From an uncultured Dorea sp. (GTDB taxonomy: Bacteria > Bacillota > Clostridia > Lachnospirales > Lachnospiraceae), in assembly GCA_948602995.1 (NCBI GenBank), contig CAPEBR010000019.1, forward strand, positions 13,166 through 77,165: a stretch of DNA of 64,000 nucleotides, read 5' to 3'. The notes beneath the pieces were generated by a model. The model saw only the letters and a program-made list of their open reading frames with translations, made no database searches and had not been told where the DNA came from. The position numbers and the translations under genes are program-made. Of the stretch, positions 42,611 through 50,157 are shown one piece after another. Within the stretch, counting starts at the first letter, position 1. Each line of letters starts with the position of its first letter.

Positions 42611-42639
42611 TTGAATATCCTGTAATATGTATCTATAAT
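42611..42639 (+). promoter_or_regulatory. Promoter of the DUF6809-like gene
   Basis: TTGAAT (42611-42616), a 17-base spacer and TATAAT (42634-42639), about 36 bases before the next start. Confidence 0.65.
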
Positions 42640-42681
42640 TACAAATGTAACTATAAGTAATTGGATGAGAAAGGGGAACAT

Positions 42682-42990
42682 ATGAACGCATTTATTGAAG
42701 AACTGCTTGAAACACATCTAGGACACATTATAGACAAAAGCAAAGACAAACTTATTTTAGAAGATGAAACTTTACAGCAAGATGAAAAAGATTTAAGTGA
42801 CTTAGAACAGCGGTATACAGCTTTAAACCTTGCCAAGTCTGATAGACTTATTATTAATGATTATATCGCGTGTCTGCAAACGGTAGAACATAGAAGCCTT
42901 GACCTAAGTTATCTAGCTGGCGTTCGGGATACTGTTAAGCTGTTGCATAGCTTAGACTTAATAAAGAGCATAGAAATTCAAGAAAAATAG
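42682..42990 (+). CDS. Small helical protein (DUF6809-like)
   Basis: Start 42682 (MNAFIEELLETHLGH) follows AAAGGGG at good distance. The 102 residues are mostly helical and charged, with no membrane segment. The plan MNAFIEELLETH..ALNLAKSDRLIINDYIACLQ..SYLAGVRDTVKLL resembles a family (DUF6809) often found on mobile elements of gut Clostridia. Its function is unknown. It is the last gene before attR. Confidence 0.65.
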   Translation: MNAFIEELLETHLGHIIDKSKDKLILEDETLQQDEKDLSDLEQRYTALNLAKSDRLIINDYIACLQTVEHRSLDLSYLAGVRDTVKLLHSLDLIKSIEIQEK

Positions 42991-43316
42991 AAAGTGCTTG
43001 TATTTGTAAAGCTGTTTTATACATATATTGTATACAATTGTTACGTGATAATTGTGTATGCTGTATGTATAGAATGGCTTTATTTCTTTTAAATGCTTTT
43101 TAAATTATTTTGACTGGTGCTTATACTCTAAGCAAAAATAAAACTAATTCTGACGCATTTTAGGGCTTGTATTTATAGCCCATGTGTGCTATAATCTTAT
43201 TCGTTAGTTGATATATTTTCTAGCAGGCGAATAAGATTAGAAAACCTTAAAAAGCTAGAAAAAAAGGGAACTTATAACAAAGTCATAACGAACAAGACTA
43301 TGTTAAGCGGTTAGGT
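42991..43316. other. Non-coding right end of the replicon
   Basis: No gene seen. It holds an imperfect palindrome, ATACAATT..AATTGTGTAT (about 43053-43076), and a perfect 11-base inverted repeat, AATCTTATTCG (43193-43203) and CGAATAAGATT (43228-43238), about 80 bases before attR. These are candidates for integrase or excisionase arm sites. Confidence 0.4.
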
Positions 43317-43373
43317 CAAGACTAAGGATCTTGTAGCTTTCGAGCTGTGTGGGTTCAAGTCCCATCTTCCGCA
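43317..43373 (+). repeat. attR: partial tRNA-Leu repeat at the right junction
   Basis: CAAGACTAAGGATCTTGT (43317-43334), a variable arm AGCTTTCGAGCT, and GTGTGGGTTCAAGTCCC..CCGCA (43347-43373). The D-arm and 5' acceptor are missing, so this is not a full tRNA. A terminator follows at 43388. Confidence 0.88.
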
Positions 43374-43374
43374 G

Positions 43375-43757
43375 GCCTTTTAGAGAGCTGAAAGCCTTGG
43401 TTTATGAGGGTTTTCGGCTTTTTTATTTCCAGGGAAACAGATAATATTCTGGTCACTCCTGGTCACTTTTTATATGTCCATTCTTAACAAATAGAAAGTT
43501 TTCGAAGATATGCGCCCATTCAGATTGAGGTTCTGAACATCTTCCAGGAAGTTCTGTGCTCCATCCTGTCCCTCGGTGAAATACCTCACTGGACATGGCT
43601 GACTGCCGCTGTTGGTATGCGGAAGTTTCACGGATTCAGGTATAATAAAAAAGTTCAGAACGCTAAAATCAGACATCTCTGTATAATGATACAGTAATTG
43701 CTTCAAATACAGTAAAATTAGCGTCTCCCAATTGGGAGGCGCTATTATCTACGTTAT
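43375..43757. other. Space after attR: terminator and a gene-like remnant
   Basis: 43388-43426 forms a stem (GCTGAAAGCC with GGTTTTCGGC) and six T, likely the original terminator of the tRNA-Leu gene before insertion. An open minus-strand frame at 43470-43706 (78 codons, ending in RMDI) has no ribosome binding site that I can see and no family I know. It may be a decayed fragment. Confidence 0.5.
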
Positions 43758-44291
43758 CTATGATACCCTTATGGTGAATCCCTCGTATATCCCTACAGGA
43801 ACATCGTCACAAAAAGAATATTCTTGCATGTTATCCTGTTCAAAATTATAAACCGTTACCACTTCCTTTTCCGGATCAAGAACCCAGTATTCCCTTACAC
43901 CTGCAGTCCGGTATTTGAATAATTTCTTATAATAATCCATTGATCTGCTACCAGGTGACACAATCTCAATAATCCAGTCAGGTGCTCCATGACAGCCTTT
44001 CTCGTCTAGTTTAGACAGATCACATATAACAGATATATCCGGTTCTACATAATTATAATCATCTTCACCAAGATATACGGCAAATGGAGCCGGGTATATT
44101 TCACAATTGCCTTTGTTATTCCGAATATACAAATTAATTTCTGTACTGATAAAATTGAGCAGTCTCTGATGTGTCCTGGTTGGCGCTGCTAAGTAGTAAA
44201 TCTGTCCGTCAATCAGTTCAGCACGTTCTCCATCCGGTAAGGCATGAATATCTTCTATTGTATAGATGTCTTCTTTTCTTACTACGTTCAT
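43758..44291 (-). CDS. Uma2-family restriction endonuclease-like protein
   Basis: A 177-residue protein of the Uma2 (DUF820) family, with a PD-(D/E)xK nuclease fold. Visible: LIDGQIYYLAAPTRTHQRLL, YNYVEPDISVIC with the metal-binding Asp, WIIEIVSPGSRSMDYYKK with the Glu, and the family end EYWVLDPEKEVVTVY. The biological target is unknown; the genes are common in mobile or accessory regions. It is a single gene with AGGAGGTGTG before the start. Confidence 0.88.
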   Translation of the reverse strand: MNVVRKEDIYTIEDIHALPDGERAELIDGQIYYLAAPTRTHQRLLNFISTEINLYIRNNKGNCEIYPAPFAVYLGEDDYNYVEPDISVICDLSKLDEKGCHGAPDWIIEIVSPGSRSMDYYKKLFKYRTAGVREYWVLDPEKEVVTVYNFEQDNMQEYSFCDDVPVGIYEGFTIRVS

Positions 44292-44386
44292 GGTTCACAC
44301 CTCCTGTCCTTAAAGGATATTATAGGGGATATGGAGTTAGAATACAACTGGTTTGTGGAATCGACAATGTTTCTCTTGGATTTTGT

Positions 44387-44441
44387 GTTACTGTTCACAC
44401 AGGTCTGTGCAGTAAATCCACAGACCTGTGTGAACAGTAAC
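44387..44441. repeat. Compact dispersed element (55-base palindrome)
   Basis: GTTACTGTTCACACAGGTCTG and its inverse ending CAGACCTGTGTGAACAGTAAC form an almost perfect palindrome. It corresponds to the first end and the last hairpin of the 133-base element, without the middle part. Confidence 0.8.
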
Positions 44442-44583
44442 GCGAATTGCTTTTTTATCAGTGTCAACTGTACCACGACATAGAAAAAAATACAAACATA
44501 TGCTAAAATAGCATAAGAAAAAACAATTCTTTTCTGTCACAAATACGCCAGGACGTTGTCTAATAAGCAGGAGGTAAAAATCT

Positions 44584-45435
44584 ATGAATAAAAAAACGAA
44601 CGAAGAATTACAGGCTTTCGTCGAGAAAGCCATATCAGGGGATAAAAATGCCCTTGAAACACTTATTGCAGGCGTGCAGGATCTTGTATTCAATTTATCC
44701 TTGCGGATGCTTGGGACATTTGCAGACGCAGAAGACGCCACGCAGGATATCCTGTTGAAAATGATTACACACCTTTCTTCTTTTCGAGGCGACAGTTCCT
44801 TTACAACATGGGTATTCCGTATTGCGGCTAACCATCTGAAGAATTACAAAAAACATATGTTCTCCCACTATCCCTTAAGTTTTGAATACTATGGGAACGA
44901 CATAGAAAATGGGAAAACACAGGACGTGCCGGATTTAACACAAAATGTGGAAAAAGAGATTTTAGCGGAAGAACTGAAAATGTCCTGTACAAATGTGATG
45001 CTTCAATGTCTTGATATGGAGAGCAGGTGTATTTTCATCCTGGGTACCATGTTTAAGATCGACAGCCGGATTGCAGGGGATATTTTGGGTATGACCCCGG
45101 AAGCATATCGCCAGCGTCTTTCCCGGATACGCAGGAAAATGGCAGATTTTTTAAGTGAATACTGCGGAGAATATGGCGGCGGCAGATGTAAATGCAGGGA
45201 CAGGGTGAATTATGCAATACAGAGCCACCGGCTGAACCCATCACAACTGGATTATACGAAAGCTTCGGAAATCCCCATCCAGACTATGATCGATGTAAAA
45301 AATGCCATGGAGGATATTGATGATTTATCACAGGATTTTTCGTTCTGTAAAACCTACCAGTCTCCCGAATGCATGAAGCATCGGATACAGGAATTTTTAG
45401 ATTCCACTCAGCTTTCCATTGTACAGAAATCGTAA
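44584..45435 (+). CDS. ECF-like sigma factor with a C-terminal extension
   Basis: A 283-residue protein. Residues 8-95 form sigma region 2, including DAEDATQDILLKMI and FTTWVFRIAANHLKNY. Residues about 130-190 form region 4 with the helix-turn-helix IAGDILGMTPEAYRQRLSRIRRKM. About 90 further residues follow, starting with CGEYGGGRCKCRDRVNYAIQ (three cysteines) and predicted helical, not found in simple ECF factors. No anti-sigma gene is adjacent, so this tail may regulate activity. GGAGG precedes the start. A DUF2461 gene follows after 16 bases. Confidence 0.85.
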   Translation: MNKKTNEELQAFVEKAISGDKNALETLIAGVQDLVFNLSLRMLGTFADAEDATQDILLKMITHLSSFRGDSSFTTWVFRIAANHLKNYKKHMFSHYPLSFEYYGNDIENGKTQDVPDLTQNVEKEILAEELKMSCTNVMLQCLDMESRCIFILGTMFKIDSRIAGDILGMTPEAYRQRLSRIRRKMADFLSEYCGEYGGGRCKCRDRVNYAIQSHRLNPSQLDYTKASEIPIQTMIDVKNAMEDIDDLSQDFSFCKTYQSPECMKHRIQEFLDSTQLSIVQKS

Positions 45436-45451
45436 AGGAGACAGAAAAACT

Positions 45452-46135
45452 ATGAATACCCAAGTGATTATGGACTATTTATCTTCATTAAGTATGAACA
45501 ATAACCGTGAATGGTATCACGCGAACAAGGACGATTATAAAAAAGCAAATGGTGAATTTGAAAACTTATTACAGACATTGATACTGGAAATCGGGAAATT
45601 TGACAGCAGCATTTTACACAACAATCCCAAAGATCTTACGTTTAAGCTTGTAAGGGATACAAGGTTCAGTCATGACAAATCACCCTATAACCCTGCGTTC
45701 CGCGCTCATATCTCATCAAAAGGGAAGCTGCCTGTCCCTGTCGGCTATTATCTTATGATAAAGCCTGGCAATCAATCCTTTTTAGGCGGCGGCCTGTTCG
45801 CAGATATGTTCAAGGATGCGACAACAATGGTACGGGATTATATTACCCAAAACAGCGGAGAATGGGAAAAGATTATCCACGAGCCGCATTTTGAAAAGTA
45901 TTTCACTGTGCAGGGAACAGCATTAAAGAGAGTTCCCGCGGGATATGAGAAAGAACACCCCCAGGCAGATTATCTAAAATTCAAGAGCTGGTATGTGGAA
46001 TATCCGTTAAGAGACGAAGACGTGATTGATGCAGAAGTATTTCCTGTAAAAGCAGCGGAGTTTTTCCGGATCATGAAACCTTTTAACGACTATTTAAACA
46101 AGGCGCTTGCAGATTTCCAAATGCCGGCAAGATAA
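45452..46135 (+). CDS. DUF2461 family protein
   Basis: Start 45452 (MNTQVIMDYLSSLSMNN) has AAAGGAGA upstream. The 227 residues show the family marks NNREWYHANKDDYKKA, FKLVRDTRFSHDKSPYNPAFRAHIS and GGGLFADM. The function of the family is unknown to me. It probably shares a message with the sigma factor upstream and could be part of its response. Confidence 0.88.
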   Translation: MNTQVIMDYLSSLSMNNNREWYHANKDDYKKANGEFENLLQTLILEIGKFDSSILHNNPKDLTFKLVRDTRFSHDKSPYNPAFRAHISSKGKLPVPVGYYLMIKPGNQSFLGGGLFADMFKDATTMVRDYITQNSGEWEKIIHEPHFEKYFTVQGTALKRVPAGYEKEHPQADYLKFKSWYVEYPLRDEDVIDAEVFPVKAAEFFRIMKPFNDYLNKALADFQMPAR

Positions 46136-46142
46136 AGGAATG

Positions 46143-46270
46143 TACGTTCACCTTGTTCACAGTAACCTTCGCAAATCCATTTAAAATTCGCTTCGCGAAT
46201 GGGATTTACTCACACCTGAATCATTTTCTTACGGTCTGCGCAGTAAATGCGCAGACCTGTAAACAGTAGC
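46143..46270. repeat. Dispersed multi-hairpin element
   Basis: Same plan as 14690-14822, including GCAAATCC..GGATTT around TTCGCTTCGCGAA, the linker CCTGAATCATTTTCTTACGG and a GTCTGCGCAG..CTGCGCAGAC-type hairpin. The left end is altered (TTGTTCACAGTAAC). Confidence 0.75.
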
Positions 46271-46276
46271 CAACTA

Positions 46277-46573
46277 TTATAATAAATCTCTATTTTCTAC
46301 ATTATATATTGATAATACAGCAAATCCGAAAGATACCGCCGTCAGTATAAAAGGAAATACTGTGTTATTTGCCATTGTAAAATCACCCACGTTCGCCTTT
46401 GTAAGAAAAATCAGAAAAAACGAAGTGATAATAGCCGCTTTTGAAGATTTCGACGCCATTCCCACAAACAAAGCAATAAAACTCATGCTCACAATGACAA
46501 AGGACTTCAGTATCAGCTGGATATAAAAGGATAAACTCCCCATGTTTCGTGTTGATTGTAGTATATAACTCAT
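46277..46573 (-). pseudogene. C-terminal fragment of a membrane protein, probably an ABC permease
   Basis: 98 residues with three membrane segments and a short charged end, ENRDLL, as at the C-terminus of ABC-2 permeases. There is no good ribosome binding site and no N-terminal half, so it is probably a truncated remnant. It could also be a small intact membrane protein. Confidence 0.4.
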
Positions 46574-46608
46574 AAATTTCTATTTCGCCCTTTACCTAAG
46601 CGCCCAAT

Positions 46609-47907
46609 CTATAATCTTATTAATTTCCCATCGGCAAAAAAATAGATATCTTCTTTTTTATATCCATACCGGGAATTCGGAATACTGATATGTGGTTCAA
46701 AGGTAAACATTGCAACATCTGATAATTTTTTCCGATTCCCTTTTTCTGTATATATTCTATCATTTTTATTTTTTTCAATAGAATGTCCCAGGTTTCCGAG
46801 AAAATCCAAGTTTAAAAATCCTTTATTTACAATCAGTCCATTCATGTAATCGTATATTTCTTCAAATGTCATATCCGGCGTCCCCACATCAAGCAGGGTT
46901 TGGTGCAGATATTCTTCCATCTGCAATCCTTTTCTCCACTCTTCTTTCTTTATTTTTTCAATTTCATCACATAATACACCATCTTCAAACACAAGGGTTC
47001 TTGCATAATCTCCCCAAATATTATTGCTCTGGGGACTCAGATCAATGGTGATAATGTCATTTCTCTGTATAACTCTATCTGCTACTTTGTAATCCTTTCC
47101 TGAAACAGAAAGAGCAGTCTCATCTCCGGCAAAAATAAACGCGCCGACATCCCAATACCAAAATGAATCTGCACCATTTTCCAGCAAATAATTTTCCAAC
47201 AATTCCTTGATATCCGACAGGTTCATTCCAATTTCAATCGTATCCGCCGCATATTTTATGGCAGAACGATTCAAGTTCTGCATGGTAGAATATAAATCAA
47301 AAGTTTCCTCTGCCACGCTATATCCATTGAATACATTCTGTTTTGATGGAGCCCAACGTTTCCCCCCACCGGAAATTGCAGCTCTCCATACATGCGCTTC
47401 TTTTAGCAGGCATTCTATTAATTCTTGTTTACCTGCTGTATAACTCCTTCGGTCATCCGGAAATTGTAATGCCAGTTTTTTCTTACAGGCATCATATAAC
47501 ATTGCTTTATCAGGATGACAGCTCAAATAATCTCGAAAATTGAGATAGTTATTCCATTCTGCTCCATTCCATTTAACTACATGGATATGATGCGTACGCG
47601 TATTTTTTTCAAAATCACCCATTACAAATAACAGTTGTCCCTCAACATCTTCGCCGCGGAAAACAAAATTATGCTGCTTTAACAGTTTCACATAGAATAC
47701 AATATCGTTCAAATCACGGACGCCAACCACAATATCAATAATTGGTTTTGCATAAATTGAATCAATAGCAGTGCTTCCGACATGTTGAATATCAACAGCT
47801 ACATCTCCTAAAAGTTGTTTCAATTCCAAAATTGCATTTTCAGCGTTTTTATTCCATTCCTCTTGATGGGATATCAGCTCCACACTTCCTCTTTTTAATC
47901 CTATCAT
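46609..47907 (-). CDS. GrpB nucleotidyltransferase-fold / M24 aminopeptidase-fold fusion
   Basis: Start 47907 (MIGLKRGSVEL) has GGGGAG upstream; a GTG five codons earlier is possible. The 432 residues join two families. Residues about 1-165 are GrpB-type (UPF0157), with IQHVGSTAIDSIYAKPIIDIVVGV, the usual nucleotidyltransferase-like GSTA..D-x-D site. Residues about 190-432 are pita-bread M24 peptidase type (Xaa-Pro or methionyl aminopeptidase-like), with the metal ligands in ITIDLSPQSNNIWGDYARTL, GNLGHSIEK, FTFEPHIS and YKKEDIYFF all present. I do not know a described function for the fusion. Confidence 0.82.
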   Translation of the reverse strand: MIGLKRGSVELISHQEEWNKNAENAILELKQLLGDVAVDIQHVGSTAIDSIYAKPIIDIVVGVRDLNDIVFYVKLLKQHNFVFRGEDVEGQLLFVMGDFEKNTRTHHIHVVKWNGAEWNNYLNFRDYLSCHPDKAMLYDACKKKLALQFPDDRRSYTAGKQELIECLLKEAHVWRAAISGGGKRWAPSKQNVFNGYSVAEETFDLYSTMQNLNRSAIKYAADTIEIGMNLSDIKELLENYLLENGADSFWYWDVGAFIFAGDETALSVSGKDYKVADRVIQRNDIITIDLSPQSNNIWGDYARTLVFEDGVLCDEIEKIKKEEWRKGLQMEEYLHQTLLDVGTPDMTFEEIYDYMNGLIVNKGFLNLDFLGNLGHSIEKNKNDRIYTEKGNRKKLSDVAMFTFEPHISIPNSRYGYKKEDIYFFADGKLIRL

Positions 47908-47944
47908 ACCGCTCCCCGGCACCCCCTTCTATTTATTGTTAATT

Positions 47945-48064
47945 GTAACTGCTCAGTACCTTCGCAGTTACATGAAAAAATCCATTTAAAATTGCCTTCG
48001 ACAATGAGATTTTTGCACTCCTGCATCATTTTCTTACGGTCTGTGCAGTAAATGCACAGATCTG
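47945..48064. repeat. Dispersed multi-hairpin element that truncates a kinase gene
   Basis: It begins GTAACTGCTCAGTACCTTCGC (as does 32639), holds AAAAATCC..GATTTTTGC, the linker CATCATTTTCTTACGGTCTG and a GTCTGTGCAG hairpin. Its right end runs directly into the 3' part of the P-loop gene at 48065. Confidence 0.78.
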
Positions 48065-48324
48065 CCGCCACAAATTTAAAAATTTCCCTGTAAAAATCAA
48101 ATTCCTCTCTGCATTGGAGCAGCGGTTCCCTCATCCAAATCTGCTCCGCATCCATCCCGGCTGTTTTCCTGCAGATGGGATACCCTTTTCGTGCCCCTGC
48201 ATGCATATATCTGTTCAGAAAATCATCTAGTTTAAAGTAGTACAAACCGTATTTCTGCGAAAGGATCTCAGCCACGCTGCTTTTTCCGGCACAAGGGGAA
48301 CCGCCGATATAGTATTCTTTTCAT
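48065..48324 (-). pseudogene. P-loop kinase-like gene, frameshifted and truncated by a repeat
   Basis: The minus strand encodes EYYIGGSPCAGKSSVAEILS, a P-loop start, then KYGLYYFKLDDFLNRYM and REEFDFYREIFKFV. The ATG at 48324 is one base out of frame with this sequence; ATGAAAAGAATAC has one A more than ATG AAA GAA TAC would need. The 3' part is replaced by the repeat at 47945-48064, from which the remaining open frame reads on. Homologous proteins are small AAA/shikimate kinase-like enzymes. It was probably cotranscribed with the acetyltransferase upstream. Confidence 0.72.
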
Positions 48325-48332
48325 CGGGATTT

Positions 48333-48818
48333 TTATTCATCAATCTTAATCATCCGTTTATATACACCCGAAGATTTTTCGTCAATCATAATTGCGTCCA
48401 CACATTTTTTATAAAAGCTGACAGCAGATTTTGCAGGCCATCCTATAATAGCATAAGCATAGCCAAGCTCTTGCATGGATTCCAAAGACTTCAGCAGCAG
48501 GGCTTTCCCTATTCCCTTTTTTCTTTCACTTTCCAGCACAGCCATAGGCCCGAAAAAATTCCTGGCTGTCGCCTCATAACATGCGAAACCGATGATTTCC
48601 TTTTCCCTTGTTGCAATATAACAGGTAACGGGATTATTAGAAAAAGCTGCCTGTACTTCATCTGAATAATCATCTTTTGCACATGTCCTTGAGAAAGCAA
48701 TGATTCTGCTCCTGTCAGGCGCTAATGCTTTTTTGATTCTAATACCACTCTTGAATAAATTTTCTTCTATGTCGTGTGAATGAGGTATATTGTATAATTT
48801 AACAAGCATATCTGCCAT
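48333..48818 (-). CDS. GNAT family N-acetyltransferase
   Basis: A 161-residue acetyltransferase of the GNAT fold. The acetyl-CoA-binding motif A is ESERKKGIGKALLLKSLESM (R/Q-x-x-G-x-G/A as RKKGIGK). The preceding beta strand is GPMAVL, and motif B is near YAIIGWPAKSAVSFYKKCV. GGAG stands upstream of the ATG at 48818. The natural acceptor is unknown. Confidence 0.85.
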   Translation of the reverse strand: MADMLVKLYNIPHSHDIEENLFKSGIRIKKALAPDRSRIIAFSRTCAKDDYSDEVQAAFSNNPVTCYIATREKEIIGFACYEATARNFFGPMAVLESERKKGIGKALLLKSLESMQELGYAYAIIGWPAKSAVSFYKKCVDAIMIDEKSSGVYKRMIKIDE

Positions 48819-49090
48819 ATGATCATCTCCTATCCATTTTTACTCCCTTTGTAAGCAGTCAGTCAATAATCCCAATGCCTGAGCTGCCTCATATTATTCA
48901 CAAAAAAAGCGCGTTCTCCTACGTCCCCGGCAGATTTAGGAAGCTTATATCAGTTCCTTACTGCCAGGGATTGTTTCCTTCCGTTTCCGAATCGCGTTTT
49001 CCTGCGTCTCTTTTGCCTCTTCTTTCATTCCTTTCTCAATCTTGAATGGCCATAACGAGGTGCCCTTGGGTATTCCTTGTGAAACACAAT

Positions 49091-49666
49091 TTATTTCATC
49101 CGGGAAAATTCAGAATGCTGCTTCCTGTATGTATCATTGTCTTTCTGTCTTAACTCATTCTCTACCTGTGTCAGTTTTTTCTTCAACTCCTGAATCTTTT
49201 TCTCATCCCCGGAAGCTGACTGGATCTGTTTCTCAAGCTGCTGCTTTTTCTCTTTCAGTTTCTTAATTTCTCTGTCAACCTTATCCGTATCCCCGACGCA
49301 TTTCTCTGCAGGTTTTCCCTGTCCGTTCCCGTCTGCTTTCGGATTTTTGCCATCCTTTTCTGCTTTCGGCTCGTCCTTATTATCTAAACGGTCTGCCTTA
49401 TCCGGATCATCAAAAAAGATTTTGCGGCTGCCGTCCTCATCCTGTCCTATCCGATACAGTCCGGCAGGCTCCTTTCCTGATTTTTCACCATGGATGTAAA
49501 CATCCTGCGGTTCGGACAGTCTGCCTGATCCTTTTTCCCCGGCAGCCTTCTCAGCTTCCTGTGCTTCTTTTGCTTTTTCCGCCCTTTCTGCAACCTGCTT
49601 CTCCTTCACCTTCTCTGCATAATCAGTTCTAGATTGAGCGTAATTTCCGCTAACCTGCATTGCCAT
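49091..49666 (-). CDS. Charged coiled-coil protein of unknown function
   Basis: Start 49666 (MAMQVSGNYAQSRTDYAEK) has AAGGAGG eight bases upstream. The 191 residues are hydrophilic and Lys/Glu/Asp-rich. Helical repeats at about 15-45 and about 130-185 (KLKEKKQQLEKQIQSA) predict coiled coil, with a disordered Pro/Gly/Asp-rich middle. There is no signal peptide or membrane segment. I do not recognise a family with certainty. The 287 bases upstream show no further gene. Confidence 0.65.
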   Translation of the reverse strand: MAMQVSGNYAQSRTDYAEKVKEKQVAERAEKAKEAQEAEKAAGEKGSGRLSEPQDVYIHGEKSGKEPAGLYRIGQDEDGSRKIFFDDPDKADRLDNKDEPKAEKDGKNPKADGNGQGKPAEKCVGDTDKVDREIKKLKEKKQQLEKQIQSASGDEKKIQELKKKLTQVENELRQKDNDTYRKQHSEFSRMK

Positions 49667-49953
49667 AAATATGTCCTCCTTTAATCTGATATTATCGGGC
49701 AACTATTTTTTACATTTACAAAAACAGCTCCCCTTCTTGTTTTTCGGTTGGAAAATACGGGCGGTTAATCCATTTGCTGTGAGGTGCATTCTAGATGCTG
49801 TGGAATGACAAGCAACACATGCAGGATAAGAAGCATAAAGACGTTCCATTGTTTTTTCAAGCTTTCCCGCAAAGGCTATTTTTTTATTCTTAGTTCTATA
49901 ATAAAGCCATTGTAAATCCCAAATGTCCGCGAAATGTTACAGCGGACAGATTT

Positions 49954-50154
49954 TTATTCAAAAATAAAGATTTCTTCAATCGGGACTTCTACAACCCTTG
50001 AAATATCAATTGCCAGCTTCAAGGAAGGATTATACTGCGCTTTTTCCAGGCGCATGATTGTTTCCCGGCGCACGCCTACTTTTTCTGCCAATTGCCCTTG
50101 CGTCAGATCTTTCATTTGCCGGTATTTTTTTAATCTGCATTCAAATTCTGCCAT
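49954..50154 (-). CDS. XRE-family transcriptional regulator
   Basis: A 66-residue Cro/C1-type protein: LKKYRQMKDLTQGQLAEKVGVRRETIMRLEKAQYNPSL forms the helix-turn-helix, and the end EVPIEEIFIFE is typical of short chromosomal repressors. It starts three bases after the stop of a membrane protein gene, so both come from the promoter at 50872-50900, whose surrounding repeats are candidate operators for it. Confidence 0.9.
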   Translation of the reverse strand: MAEFECRLKKYRQMKDLTQGQLAEKVGVRRETIMRLEKAQYNPSLKLAIDISRVVEVPIEEIFIFE

Positions 50155-50157
50155 ACC

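Larger units (their letters stand above)
37447..43373 (+). mobile_element. Integrated CRESS-type rolling-circle replicon
   Basis: A region of about 5.9 kb, clearly AT-richer than its surroundings, bounded by partial tRNA-Leu repeats. Order: attL, tyrosine integrase, terminator, origin hairpin with TAGTATTAC and iterons, candidate antisense RNA, circovirus-like Rep, terminator, second hairpin, second tyrosine recombinase, XRE repressor (-), small DUF6809-like protein, inverted repeat, attR. There are no conjugation or capsid genes. The parts are those of an integrative plasmid able to excise and replicate as a small circle. CRESS-type Rep genes on bacterial plasmids and integrated elements are known; this one shows a full replication module. 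Confidence 0.88.

Noticed and set aside
37447..43373. Prophage
   Set aside because: No capsid, terminase, portal or lysis gene; the content is that of an integrative plasmid.
43470..43706. 78-codon minus-strand frame after attR
   Set aside because: No start signal or recognised family; kept only as a possible remnant in the description of the space.
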